Below are positions 45,381-55,200 of a stretch of DNA of 64,000 nucleotides, piece after piece. Source of the DNA: Clostridium facile. Lineage in GTDB: Bacteria > Bacillota > Clostridia > Oscillospirales > Ruminococcaceae. Each line of letters opens with the position of its first letter. Position 1 is the first letter of the stretch. Made by a program: the position numbers and the translations under genes. The notes beneath the pieces were generated by a model, which was not told the DNA's origin, did not search any database, and was given only the letters and a program-made list of their open reading frames with translations. The stretch covers positions 2,604,001 through 2,668,000 of the forward strand of contig NZ_JACOQK010000001.1 of the NCBI RefSeq assembly GCF_014297275.1, given 5' to 3'.

Positions 45381-46865
45381 GTGAGGCGCAGCGGTGTATT
45401 AATGCACATCAGCAGTTTACCTTCCCCATATGGCATTGGTACTTTGGGGAAGGCTGCTTATGATTTTGTCGATTTTTTATGGGAAGCAAAGCAAAAATAT
45501 TGGCAGGTGCTTCCGGTTAATCCAACGGGGTATGGGGATTCCCCTTACCAGAGTTTTTCTGTTTTTGCGGGAAACCCCTATTTTATTGATTTGGAACTCT
45601 TGCAGCAAGAAGGGTTATTGTTGGAAGAAGAAATCCAACAATGTGATTTTGGTGGAAGTGAACATTATGTGGATTACGAAAAGATGTATACTTCCCGTTA
45701 CCATTTGTTAAAGTTGGCATTTTCCCGTTCCCATTTAAAAGAGAACCTGGAGTATCAGCAATTTTTAGAGGAAAACCGATTTTGGTTGGATGATTATGCC
45801 TGCTATATGGCAATCAAGGAACGGTTTGGAAACCAATGTTGGCTTTCCTGGGATGAAGGGGTTGCGACTAGGTTCCCGATGGCAATGAAAATATATCAAC
45901 AGGTCTGTAGTAAGCAAATTCGGTTTCAGAAGTTTATGCAGTTTTATTTCTATCGCCAATGGAAAGCGCTGAAACAATATGCGAATGAAAAAGGAATTTT
46001 GCTAATTGGGGATATGCCTATTTATGTTGCGTTGGATAGTTCGGATGTTTGGGCAAATCCAGAATTATTCCAACTGGACCAGAAAACAAAACGTCCTATA
46101 CAAGTAGCGGGATGTCCTCCAGATGGATTTAGCCCCACTGGACAACTATGGGGGAATCCTCTGTATCATTGGGATGCAATGAAACAAAATGGATACCAAT
46201 GGTGGATTCAACGGACAGCAATGGCTAGCAAGTTATTTGATGTCATCCGGATTGACCATTTCCGTGGATTTGATGAATATTACGCGATCCCTTACGGGGA
46301 TAAAACGGCGGAAAATGGGCATTGGGAACAGGGACCGGGCTATGAGCTGTTCCAGGAGATAGAAAAAGCTTTGGGAAAACAGCATATTATAGCGGAAAAC
46401 CTGGGCTTTTTGACGCCAAGTGTGTTTGAGCTGCTGGAGAAATGTGGATTCCCAGGGATGAAAGTGCTGGAATTTGCGTTTAATCCATGGGAAGATAATA
46501 TGTATCTTCCTCATAACTGTGGGAAAGATTCTGTTGTTTATACTGGAACCCATGATAATGATACTGTCCGTGGCTGGGCAGATTGTATGCCGCAAAATCA
46601 AGTAGAATATGCCATGGACTATTTGGATGTAACCCAAAAAGATCAGTTGCCTTGGGCTTTTATCCGTGCTGCATGGGGAACAGCCTCTCAGTTGGCCATT
46701 GCACCAATGCAGGATATTCTGGAACTAAATAACGATGCAAAGATGAATACCCCTTCTACCTTAGGCTGGAACTGGAAATGGCGTATGGATCGCCATGCAA
46801 TCACACCAGAATTAGCCCATCGATTGAGAAGAATAACGGAAATCTATCAACGTGCAGCATATTAA
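45381..46865 (+). CDS. malQ: 4-alpha-glucanotransferase (amylomaltase)
   Basis: A 494-residue GH77 enzyme that moves maltodextrin segments between glucans. The catalytic segments are VIRIDHFRGFDEYYAIP (nucleophile Asp), IIAENLGFL (acid Glu) and TGTHDNDTVRGW (stabilising Asp). HISSLPSPYGIGTLG and QVLPVNPTGYGDSPYQSFS at the N terminus are typical. Start is GTG 45381 with AAGGAGGGGG five bases before. It follows metH by only 13 bases, so it shares the transcript although no metabolic link is evident. Confidence 0.95.
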   Translation: MRRSGVLMHISSLPSPYGIGTLGKAAYDFVDFLWEAKQKYWQVLPVNPTGYGDSPYQSFSVFAGNPYFIDLELLQQEGLLLEEEIQQCDFGGSEHYVDYEKMYTSRYHLLKLAFSRSHLKENLEYQQFLEENRFWLDDYACYMAIKERFGNQCWLSWDEGVATRFPMAMKIYQQVCSKQIRFQKFMQFYFYRQWKALKQYANEKGILLIGDMPIYVALDSSDVWANPELFQLDQKTKRPIQVAGCPPDGFSPTGQLWGNPLYHWDAMKQNGYQWWIQRTAMASKLFDVIRIDHFRGFDEYYAIPYGDKTAENGHWEQGPGYELFQEIEKALGKQHIIAENLGFLTPSVFELLEKCGFPGMKVLEFAFNPWEDNMYLPHNCGKDSVVYTGTHDNDTVRGWADCMPQNQVEYAMDYLDVTQKDQLPWAFIRAAWGTASQLAIAPMQDILELNNDAKMNTPSTLGWNWKWRMDRHAITPELAHRLRRITEIYQRAAY

Positions 46866-46894
46866 TAGCATCAGTGGATTTCCATAAAGCAATG

Positions 46895-46929
46895 AAAAAT
46901 AGGTAGGCTTTTTTGCCTACCTATTTTTT
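46895..46929 (+). terminator. Terminator after malQ
   Basis: AAAAATAGGTAGGC pairs with GCCTACCTATTTTT across a 6-base T loop and is followed by further T. Confidence 0.93.
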
Positions 46930-47075
46930 ATGGAGTTAATACAAATCATTTTAAGAAGGATAAATGTATAGAATTTTTTATATGTTATAGTTAAAGGTTA
47001 TACGATAAATTAGTGATAAACCCTTAAAAAAACAAGTAACTTAGTAGTTGTTTCGATAGTTAATTGGTAACCTCT

Positions 47076-47774
47076 CTAAATAGAAGAATTTTCTGGGTTT
47101 TCCGGTGATAAGGGTTGGATAAACATCACCAAAAAAGCAGACAACAAAAGGGCACAACAGATTAGAACAGATTTTTCCGCAAAAAAATGGGAACACCAAG
47201 CCCCTATTCCTGCTCCTAGAATAAAAAATAAGATGATGCCATAATACTGTAGACTTTTATTCCGTTCCTGTTTGTCTTTTGTAATATGATATTGAAAGAG
47301 TTTTTCAGTGGCGCTGCGTAAATTCCCGGTACACATTGTAGTGGCGTATGCGTTCCCATTTACTTTGCGGAAACTTTGTACTTGTAGAGAACAGATAAAA
47401 GAAATTGACACATTTGCGATTACATCGAATGTCCCTCTAGGAATAAAAGCAACTATAAGTAATATGATAAATTCTGCACCAACAGTAATCTGCCTCCAAT
47501 GGATATTAGTATGTTCCCGAAAGGTTCTTCGGATTAATTCAGATACCAGTATTCCAGCTGCAAAGGCAACAATAGGGATGAAATAATACAATACTTGAGT
47601 AAACTTTCCTCCTGCTAAATTAACTCCCAATAGCACAATATTTCCTGTCTGTGCATTGGCAAACACGTGCCCACGTAATAAATAACTATAAGCATCTAAA
47701 AAACCGCCTGTAACAGCCAATAACGCTCCAATCAAAAATGTTTCGGACATCTGCTTATCCTTTTTGAATGGCAT
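47076..47774 (-). CDS. YoaK family (DUF1275) membrane protein
   Basis: A 232-residue protein with about six helices. GALLAVTGGFLDAYSYLLRGHVFANAQTGN, with a TGN triplet, and ATTMCTGNLRSATEKL are the two halves of the DUF1275 signature. The function of the family is unknown; a transporter-like role has been suggested from the fold. GAGTGATG near the start is a fair ribosome binding site. The upstream AT-rich region holds GGTATAAT and ATTATACC at 47796 and 47841 as a wide inverted repeat, which may be an operator or chance. Confidence 0.85.
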   Translation of the reverse strand: MPFKKDKQMSETFLIGALLAVTGGFLDAYSYLLRGHVFANAQTGNIVLLGVNLAGGKFTQVLYYFIPIVAFAAGILVSELIRRTFREHTNIHWRQITVGAEFIILLIVAFIPRGTFDVIANVSISFICSLQVQSFRKVNGNAYATTMCTGNLRSATEKLFQYHITKDKQERNKSLQYYGIILFFILGAGIGAWCSHFFAEKSVLICCALLLSAFLVMFIQPLSPENPENSSI

Positions 47775-48059
47775 GAAGCATCACTCTTTTCTTTTGGTAT
47801 AATATGAATTATAAAAAATAAAATATGTCATTCATTATTTATTATACCAGATTAATAAGGAGAAAGAAAGGAATAAAATGAAATAAAGCTCTATAAAACT
47901 TGCAATTTTAAAGTTGTGGTTATCGTAATAGAGCATAAGCTATCGTATTATAAGGAAGCATTAAATAGGAAGAAAGATACTTTATCAATTTAATCGTTTA
48001 TAGAACAAAGGATTAATTTTAACAGAAAGGTTCACTAGACATGTGTTTTGTATGAAAAA
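47775..48059. other. Intergenic stretch between two minus-strand genes
   Basis: It holds the inverted repeat GGTATAAT (47796-47803) and ATTATACC (47841-47848). Nothing else was recognised before the serA terminator. Confidence 0.5.
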
Positions 48060-48086
48060 AGCCCATACAGAAATTCTGTATGGGCT
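48060..48086 (-). terminator. Terminator of serC-serA
   Basis: AGCCCATACAGAA and TTCTGTATGGGCT form a 13-bp stem around one base. On the minus strand it continues into CTTTTTTC. Confidence 0.92.
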
Positions 48087-48097
48087 AAAATAATTTT

Positions 48098-49261
48098 TTA
48101 TTTAATGATACGGATACGGATAACACCTTCAATTTCGTTTAATTTTTGTTCTACTACATTACCATTTCCATCAACGTCCAACATGGTATAAGCATATTCC
48201 CCACGGGAAGTGTTCACCATATTTTCAATATTTAAACCATTATCAGAGACCATAGTGGTTATCTGGGAGATAATGCTCTTTATATTTTTATGGATGACAC
48301 AGATTCTTGTATCACCTGTGCGATCCATATGAGCTGCTGGCATGTTAACAGAATTTTTGATATTTCCGTTTTCTAAGAAATCCATCAGTTCTTCCGCAGC
48401 CATACTTGCACAGTTATCTTCGGATTCTGGAGTAGATGCACCTAAATGAGGTAATAGGATGACATTTTCTTTTCCTAATAAATCATTATTGGCAAAGTCA
48501 GCTACATAGCAGCCAATTTTATTGGCATCCAAAGCTTGTGCCACATCAGCGGTATTTACCAGTTCACCACGGGCAAGGTTGATAATGCGAACACCGTTTT
48601 TCATCATTGCAATGCTTTCGGAGTTAATCATCCCTTTTGTGTCCGGTGTTGCAGGAACATGAATAGTAATATAATCGCAGTTTTCGTAGATTTCTTTTAA
48701 GGAATTAGAATGGTTTACTGCTTGGGATAAATTCCAGGCGTTATCAACTGAAACATATGGGTCATATCCATATACTTTCATACCTAATTCAACAGCAGCA
48801 TTGCACACCAGAACACCGATAGCACCTAAACCAATAACCCCTAATTTTTTGCCTTTGATTTCTGGGCCAGCAAACTGGGATTTTCCTTTTTCGCATTGTT
48901 TGGTGATTTCAGCATCAGTTCCTTCTAAGCCTTTTACCCATTCAATTGCGGATACAATCCGGCGGGAAGACATCAGCAATGCTAAAATAACTAGTTCTTT
49001 TACAGCATTTGCGTTTGCACCAGGGGTGTTGAATACAACGATGCCCTGTTCTGCGCATTTATCTAGTGGAATATTATTGACGCCAGCTCCAGCTCTTGCA
49101 ATACATTTTAAGGATTTTTCAAATTCGTATTCATGCATGGAAGCAGAACGGACCATAATAGCATCAGGATTGGTGATTTCATCCCCATAGTTGTACCCTG
49201 TAGCAGGGAACTTTTCTAATCCAACTGGGGAAATCTTATTTAAAGTTTTAATATTATACAT
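48098..49261 (-). CDS. serA: D-3-phosphoglycerate dehydrogenase
   Basis: A 387-residue NAD enzyme that oxidises 3-phosphoglycerate in serine synthesis. LGVIGLGAIGVLVCNAA is the NAD-binding loop; INLARGELVN holds the catalytic Arg, and LLPHLGASTPESEDNCA the catalytic His. A C-terminal ACT domain (about 315-387, RICVIHKNIKSIISQITT) suggests feedback by serine. It lacks the extra intervening domain of longer forms. It follows serC by 29 bases in one operon; serB is not here. Confidence 0.95.
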   Translation of the reverse strand: MYNIKTLNKISPVGLEKFPATGYNYGDEITNPDAIMVRSASMHEYEFEKSLKCIARAGAGVNNIPLDKCAEQGIVVFNTPGANANAVKELVILALLMSSRRIVSAIEWVKGLEGTDAEITKQCEKGKSQFAGPEIKGKKLGVIGLGAIGVLVCNAAVELGMKVYGYDPYVSVDNAWNLSQAVNHSNSLKEIYENCDYITIHVPATPDTKGMINSESIAMMKNGVRIINLARGELVNTADVAQALDANKIGCYVADFANNDLLGKENVILLPHLGASTPESEDNCASMAAEELMDFLENGNIKNSVNMPAAHMDRTGDTRICVIHKNIKSIISQITTMVSDNGLNIENMVNTSRGEYAYTMLDVDGNGNVVEQKLNEIEGVIRIRIIK

Positions 49262-49290
49262 AAATAATCCTCCAATGGTAAAACCAAAGA

Positions 49291-50376
49291 TTAGGCGTTT
49301 TCTTCTTCAAATTTTTTCATAAATGCTACCAACGCTTTTACTCCTTCTACAGGCATTGCGTTGTAAATAGAAGCCCGCATACCGCCTACAGTACGGTGCC
49401 CTTTTAAGTTGACAAAACCAGCAGCTTTACTTTCTGCTACAAATTTTTTATCCAGTTCTTCATCCCCAGTAACAAATGGAACATTCATCAAAGAACGGGA
49501 ACCTGGCTCTACAGTACCTTTAAATAATTTAGAGTGATCTAGGAAATCATATAAAATAGCTGCTTTTTCCTCGTTGATTTTTTTCATATTTTCCAGGCCG
49601 CCAATTTCTTCTTTTAACCATTGGCAAACAAGACCACACATATAGATGGAATAGGTTGGTGGTGTATTATACATGGAACCATTGTCCGCATGGATTTTAT
49701 ACTGGAACATGGTAGGAGTGCCTTCTTGTGGTTCCCCAATTAAATCTTCTCGGATAATCACAACGGTTAAACCTGCTGGACCCATGTTTTTCTGTGCTCC
49801 TGCATATAACACGCCAAATTTGGATACATCCAAAGGCTCGGATAAAGCCATAGAGCTGATGTCCGCTACCAGTGGAACGTTTCCTGTTTCAGGTAGTTTT
49901 GGCCACTTTGTACCATAAATAGTGTTGTTTAATGTAATATGTACGTAATCAGCTTCTGGATCAAATTTCATTGCATCTACATCCGGGATATAGCTAAATG
50001 TTTTATCAGCAGAAGAAGCAACCTCATTTACAGTACCATAACGTTTTGCTTCTGCCATTGCTTTTTTAGACCATTGTCCTGTTGTCACATAATCTGCTTT
50101 ATGGTTTTTGGTCATCAAGTTCAATGGAATCATAGCAAATTGAGAAGATGCCCCACCCTGTAAGAATAATACTTTATAGTTATCAGGAATATTCATCAAT
50201 TCACGAAGCAAAGACTCACAAGATCGAATAATTGCCTCATATTCTTTAGAACGGTGTGACATTTCCATAACGGATTGCCCGGTAGCTCCATATTCCAGCA
50301 TCTCATTAGAAGCTTTTTTCAGCACCCATTCCGGCATCATAGACGGTCCTGCGCTAAAATTGTAGACTCTGCTCAT
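49291..50376 (-). CDS. serC: Phosphoserine aminotransferase
   Basis: A 361-residue PLP enzyme that converts 3-phosphohydroxypyruvate to phosphoserine. It starts with VYNFSAGPSMMPEWVL, has LFLQGGASSQFAMIP for cofactor binding, and the PLP-binding Lys in YAGAQKNMGPAGLTVV. GHRTVGGMRASIYNAMP near the end is a family mark. Length is normal. GGAGG precedes the start. It is the first gene of the serC-serA operon and has a clear promoter flanked by palindromes. Confidence 0.96.
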   Translation of the reverse strand: MSRVYNFSAGPSMMPEWVLKKASNEMLEYGATGQSVMEMSHRSKEYEAIIRSCESLLRELMNIPDNYKVLFLQGGASSQFAMIPLNLMTKNHKADYVTTGQWSKKAMAEAKRYGTVNEVASSADKTFSYIPDVDAMKFDPEADYVHITLNNTIYGTKWPKLPETGNVPLVADISSMALSEPLDVSKFGVLYAGAQKNMGPAGLTVVIIREDLIGEPQEGTPTMFQYKIHADNGSMYNTPPTYSIYMCGLVCQWLKEEIGGLENMKKINEEKAAILYDFLDHSKLFKGTVEPGSRSLMNVPFVTGDEELDKKFVAESKAAGFVNLKGHRTVGGMRASIYNAMPVEGVKALVAFMKKFEEENA

Positions 50377-50454
50377 TGTAATTCCTCCAAATAAATTTTA
50401 ATGTAATAATGATAAGGAAATCCATTCAATTGTTAGGTTCCCTGAATAATGGTG

Positions 50455-50475
50455 ATCTAACGAATAAGGTTAGAT
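50455..50475 (-). repeat. Inverted repeat in the serC leader
   Basis: ATCTAAC and GTTAGAT are separated by seven bases, downstream of the serC -10 box. A further GTTAG occurs near 50432, so the GTTAG/CTAAC unit appears three times in the leader. Operator or RNA hairpin. Confidence 0.5.
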
Positions 50476-50489
50476 TACATATTAAATCT

Positions 50490-50519
50490 ATTATAGACCT
50501 AAATAGTATAGTACGTCAA
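50490..50519 (-). promoter_or_regulatory. Promoter of serC-serA
   Basis: On the minus strand TTGACG and TATAAT are 18 bases apart, about 115 bases before serC. No T-box leader fits in the remaining space. Confidence 0.7.
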
Positions 50520-50523
50520 TGGG

Positions 50524-50543
50524 TATGTTAAATATCTAACATA
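50524..50543. repeat. Palindrome just upstream of the serC promoter
   Basis: TATGTTA and TAACATA are separated by six bases and lie directly upstream of the -35 box, a usual place for an activator site. Confidence 0.5.
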
Positions 50544-50649
50544 ATTTTTGAAACACAGTTTAAACCTACCAATTATCAACAGTTTTTATTAGTTAATTTA
50601 ACCAAAGATTTTTGTTTCTTTATTATATGCAAAAAACTAAAATTCCTTT

Positions 50650-50679
50650 GTATAAAAATTATCCCAATGTTCCATAATA
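50650..50679 (+). promoter_or_regulatory. Forespore-type (sigma-F/sigma-G) promoter of the SpoIIQ-like gene
   Basis: GTATA and a perfect CATAATA are 18 bases apart, 75 bases before the start codon. This fits the forespore consensus GHATR, 17-18 bases, CATNNTA. spoIIQ is sigma-F-controlled in Bacillus, so box and gene support each other. Confidence 0.55.
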
Positions 50680-50753
50680 CTAATGTTCCACTTTAAAACA
50701 ATTTTGTTTTGAGGGGGTGTTTTGTGAATTTAAAATAATGGAGGAATTATTGC

Positions 50754-51473
50754 ATGAAAAAGTTAAGGTTCGGAAAATCAAAATTTTCCGGAAAAGGATT
50801 TTATATAGCATTGGCAATCAGTTTAGTTGCAGTAGGTACCGCTACTACTGTAGCAATTTCAAAAACAATTGGGGATTTATCTGGTGATTCCCTCAATCTT
50901 CCTTCTACAAGCAGTGTCAGTGAGTGGGGATATTCCGATGTAACAAAAGATGTAGATAATACCAAAAGCGATATTCCAAAGGTAAGTTCTGCTGCTCCTT
51001 CTTCTGCGCCGGCTTCTTCTCAAGAACCTGTGTCTTCCGCTGCTACCCAAGCAAAACAGGCAAAGTCAAATACCTATGCGATGCCTGTTACTGGAGAAAT
51101 TACCAAGGAATATTCCAATGGAGAATTAGTAAAATCCGAAACTATGGGGGATTGGCGAACTCATGATGGGATTGACATCAAAGGGGATGCCAATACACCA
51201 GTGAAAGCCTGTTGCGATGGTACAGTTAAAGAAATCAAAAATGACCCTATGTGGGGAACCTGTATTACATTAGAACATGCCGATGGATATACTAGTTATT
51301 ATTATGGGTTATCTGAAACTGCCCAGGTAAAACAAGACCAAACAGTTGCGGTTGGAGATGTAATTGGTACCATTGGAACCACCAACCAGTTGGAAATAGC
51401 AGAACCTTCCCATCTCCATTTTGGCATGAAAAAAGATGGAAAATGGATTGACCCTACTAGTGTAATCAAGTAG
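50754..51473 (+). CDS. spoIIQ: SpoIIQ-like membrane-anchored LytM/M23 peptidase
   Basis: A 239-residue protein with one N-terminal helix (about 14-36), a Ser/Pro/Ala-rich linker (about 50-105) and a LytM (M23) domain. Its metal ligands appear intact: the His and Asp of THDGIDIKGD and HLHFG near the C terminus. This size and layout match SpoIIQ, which binds SpoIIIAH across the forespore and mother-cell membranes during engulfment; in Bacillus the site is degenerate, while clostridial versions can keep it. GGAGG lies eight to nine bases before the ATG. The forespore-type promoter supports the call. A different envelope endopeptidase is the alternative. Confidence 0.7.
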   Translation: MKKLRFGKSKFSGKGFYIALAISLVAVGTATTVAISKTIGDLSGDSLNLPSTSSVSEWGYSDVTKDVDNTKSDIPKVSSAAPSSAPASSQEPVSSAATQAKQAKSNTYAMPVTGEITKEYSNGELVKSETMGDWRTHDGIDIKGDANTPVKACCDGTVKEIKNDPMWGTCITLEHADGYTSYYYGLSETAQVKQDQTVAVGDVIGTIGTTNQLEIAEPSHLHFGMKKDGKWIDPTSVIK

Positions 51474-51499
51474 TTGATTATAAAAAATAATATTTTTTC

Positions 51500-51550
51500 A
51501 AAAAGCTTTTCTTGTGGCAACTGTACGCCGTGATGAAGGAAAGCTTTTTC
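51500..51550 (+). terminator. Terminator after the SpoIIQ-like gene
   Basis: AAAAAGCTTTTC and GGAAAGCTTTTT form a stem with one mismatch and a 26-base loop that can fold further, followed by TTTC. Confidence 0.65.
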
Positions 51551-51802
51551 ATTTTATATCTCTATATTATTATTATATAGTAAAAAATAAAATTTTAACG
51601 CTATTATTTGCATAGAGGATAAATTGTAATTGAAATAGAATAATTGTTTCCATTATATCAGATCTATAGGTTAGAATTTATTTTTATTGTATTGCACCGA
51701 AAGTGCATATAAGCAAGATAAAATAGTTCCAGTTAAAGCAATCTCTAGGCTGGAATAAAAATCAACTCTTATTTTTTATAAATTAATATGGTAAAAAAAC
51801 AC
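51551..51802. other. AT-rich stretch before the tRNA promoter
   Basis: About 250 bases with no supported gene or repeat. Confidence 0.55.
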
Positions 51803-51831
51803 TTGCAAATCAATTTCAATTGTGGTATACT
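51803..51831 (+). promoter_or_regulatory. Promoter of the tRNA pair
   Basis: TTGCAA and TATACT are 17 bases apart, 15 bases before the first tRNA. Confidence 0.78.
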
Positions 51832-51846
51832 AATTGAGTAACTTAT

Positions 51847-51922
51847 GGGGGCGTAGCGCAGCTGGGAGCGTGTCTGAATGGCATTCAGAAGGTCGTGGGT
51901 TCGATCCCCATCGTCTCCACCA
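51847..51922 (+). tRNA. tRNA-Ala (anticodon GGC)
   Basis: A 76-base cloverleaf with encoded CCA. The acceptor GGGGGCG pairs with CGTCTCC (two G-U pairs), the anticodon stem is TCTGA/TCAGA with loop ATGGCAT giving anticodon GGC, and the T arm is GTGGG-TTCGATC-CCCAT. It reads GCC and GCU codons. Confidence 0.93.
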
Positions 51923-51960
51923 ATCACACATTGACAGTGTGGAGATGTGTGATTCTAAAT

Positions 51961-52036
51961 GGGAGCATAGCTCAGCTGGGAGAGCATCTGCCTTACAAGC
52001 AGAGGGTCATAGGTTCGAGCCCTATTGTTCCCACCA
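51961..52036 (+). tRNA. tRNA-Val (anticodon TAC)
   Basis: A 76-base cloverleaf with encoded CCA. Acceptor GGGAGCA pairs with TGTTCCC, the anticodon stem is TCTGC/GCAGA with loop CTTACAA giving anticodon TAC, and the T arm is ATAGG-TTCGAGC-CCTAT. A 9-bp hairpin (AATCACACA/TGTGTGATT) fills the 38-base spacer to the preceding tRNA, a likely processing stem. Confidence 0.95.
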
Positions 52037-52039
52037 ATC

Positions 52040-52075
52040 AAAAGTGGAATTACCAATCAGTAGTTCCACTTTTTT
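52040..52075 (+). terminator. Terminator of the tRNA transcript
   Basis: AAAAGTGGAA with TTCCACTTTT, plus inner TAC/GTA pairing, followed by T residues; four bases after the CCA end of tRNA-Val. Confidence 0.88.
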
Positions 52076-52098
52076 ATTATGTTAAATATTAATATTTG

Positions 52099-52134
52099 AA
52101 AAAACATCTGGTAGATACCTTCCAGATGTTTTTT
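52099..52134 (+). terminator. Second terminator after the tRNA pair
   Basis: AAAAAACATCTGG pairs with CCAGATGTTTTTT across a 10-base loop. It backs up the first terminator. Confidence 0.9.
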
Positions 52135-52294
52135 CTTTTTAACATAATGATGAAATCAAATTTTTGAAATCGTTATTTTGATTTTACTAAGATTTAAGAT
52201 ACAATTTGTTTAAATATGATAGAAGATACCGCTTCATTACTTTACAATAGGATTGCGATACAATCGTATGTAGTAAAATTAACAGGAGGTAGTT

Positions 52295-55200
52295 ATGAAG
52301 GTAAAAGAAGTAGTGAAGAAGTTTAGCGTGGTTGTTATGTCAGCCGCTATTCTGGTATCTTCTCTTAATATCGGTTTAATAGCTAGTGCTACCAGCGAAA
52401 AAATCGGTATGGGAGATATTAACTTTTCCTGGAGTAGAGAAATCTATAACGATGTTTCTCTCTCTCATATCATGAGTGAAAATGAAAGTGGCATACAAAA
52501 AGCATATACCACAGAATTTAATCCAACAACCTGTGAAGTAAAACCAGTATTAAATTATGGTGATTATGTTATGGGTGGGGATATTATGTCCGATATGATC
52601 TCACAGGTAGAGCAAAATGGTGATAAAGTAGTATTTGCCATTAATGGCGATGCTTACGATACTTCCAATGGTGTATCTAATGGTTTGATGATTAAAAATG
52701 GGCTGTTGATTTCTACTTCAAACGGAAGCGAAGCAGTTGGATTTAAACAAGATGGTACTGTTATTTATGGTTCTACTAATTTAAATATCAAAGCAACAAC
52801 AGGTGATACCACCATCCCAATTGCCCATGTCAATAAGGAAAGAAAACTGGATACCAGTAATGTATACTTATTAACAGAACAGTTTGATAAGGCCACACGT
52901 TCTACACAGCCAGGAGTTGAGGTTGTTTTAAATGTAACAACCGATGGCTATCAGGGGGTTCAAATTGGTAAATCTATTACAGCCACTGTAGAGAGTGTAA
53001 ACCAGGTAGCTGCTAACCCAGATAAAAATAATACACCGATTGGGAAAGGGCAAATAGTTCTTTCCGTCCATTCTGACAGCAGTCAATATGCCACACTAAG
53101 TGGATTGTCAAAAGGGCAAGAGCTTACCATTGATGTGCAAAATAATAATGCTGATGTAGACTGGAGTCAGGCACAACAGGCATTAGGGATTTTTCATGTG
53201 CTGATGAAAGATGGTGTTATAAACGAAAGTGCTCTGTCTGATACAGCAGTTCACCCGCGTACCGTATTTGGCACAAAAGCGGATGGTACTGTTGTTCTAT
53301 TCCAATGTGATGGACGCCAGCCAGGTTTTGCAGATGGTATGACATTTACTGAGATTGTAGATTATATGAAAAGTCTAGATTGCGTCAACATCTTTAACTT
53401 TGATGGAGGCGGAAGTTCTACAATTGCTGTTACACTGCCAGGGGATGAAGAGGCTACAATTTTAAACCGTCCTTCTGACGGCAATGAACGTGCAAATTGC
53501 AATGCTTTATTATTTGTTGCGACTTCTGAGCCTGTAGAGGGCAACCCAGTACAAAAACTGCATGTTTATCCAGATACAACAGAAGGCTATGGCACAAAAA
53601 CTTTATTGCTGGAAAACGGTAAATTAGGGTTCCGTGTAGGAGCAACCGACAATAATTATCATTATACAACAGTAGACCCGGAAAACCTTGTTTATACAAC
53701 AGAAGGGGATATTGGAACAATTGAACAAGATGGTGTTTTAACAGCGGCATCCGGTACCCATGAAGGTAAAGTAATTGTAAGTACAAAAGATGGTTCCGCA
53801 AAAGGAGAAATCGAGGTTAGCACAGTAGATAGCATTACAAAATTAACTGCTGACCGTTCCATTTTATCCGTTGCCCCTTCTGGAACAACACAGCTTTCTT
53901 TCACAGCGGAATACAATGGTATTCCAGTGGAACTGACCAGTGAGGCATTGAGCTTTGAATTATCCGATTCTTCCTTAGGTTCTATCCAGTCAGACGGTAC
54001 TTTTATTGCTGCTGATACCCAAGGAACAGGAGAACTGCGTGTTTCTTATAAAGATTATTCCTTAGTCATTCCTGTAGAGATCGGTAAATTACCAGTATTA
54101 CTAAATGATTTTGAACAGCCATTAGAAGAAACAGGCTGGATGTGGAGATATACAAACCCACAAAATGGCGGTAGTGGGAAAATGTCCATCAACTATGATG
54201 AACGCTTTGTTCGTACTGGGGATGGCTCTCTGAGAATTGACTATGACTTTGCAACAAAACCTGTAACAGGGACTATTGCCATTGAGGCTGGTCCAAAAGA
54301 TACCTTTTATTTGGAAGGCCAACCAAAAGCAATTGGATGTTGGGTATATGGCGATGGCAATGGCGCATGGCTGCGTATCCAGTTGGCACCTGCTGCCTAT
54401 GTAGGCGATACCTATGTAGACTGGGTTGGCTGGAAGTACATTGAAACAGAGATTCCATCTACTGCTTCTTTCCCTTATCAATTAGTTTATGGCGTACGTT
54501 TACTGTGTACTCCAACTACACCAGTTCAAAATAAAAAAGGCACTATTTATGTAGATGGCTTACGTGCTGTTTACGATTTTAAAAATGACGATACCAAAGC
54601 GCCAGAGCTAGTTCCTGGTACAGAAGTGACACCAGCTGATGGCGCTACAAACGTAGGGCATCAACCAGATATTTCTATGACGGTATATGATCCAGCTGCG
54701 GAAGGGGAACCATATACTGGCATTAATACAGAACGTACAAAACTTTGGATTAATGGCAAGGTAATGGACAATGTGTTACATGAAGTCCAGCCAGATGGTT
54801 CTGTAAAAATAAATTATATTCCATCCGCCTTGACATCGCTTCGTTCTGGACTAAATAAAATCAAATACCGTGTAGAAGACAATGCAGGAAATAAATTTTT
54901 TAAGGAATGGTCTTTTACCGTAGAAGGATATAATGTAAACCTGGAGGAAATCAAGCCGGAAGGAGAAAAAGCCTCTGCGGGAAGTACGTTTGATTATATT
55001 ATCAACGCAAACGATTATAAAAACTTTGAACAGTTTGACCTTGACTTAAGCTATAATCCTGAATATGTAACCCTGGTTTCTGCTACTCCAGATAGCCGTG
55101 TGACAGTACAGAACCAGGAGATTGATGAAGAAACCGGCTCTATCAAATATACCTTAACCGGAATGAAGGATTTAGCAAAAGATGAAAATAATCCTTTGGT

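Noticed and set aside
50377..50490. Serine T-box leader before serC
   Set aside because: The leader is too short, and the conserved T-box sequence and antiterminator bulge are absent.
51923..51960. Hairpin between the two tRNAs as a terminator
   Set aside because: The 9-bp stem has no T run and leads straight into tRNA-Val, so a processing stem is the better reading.
51834..52092. Short open frames across the tRNA genes
   Set aside because: They overlap two clear tRNA cloverleaves and have no coding features.
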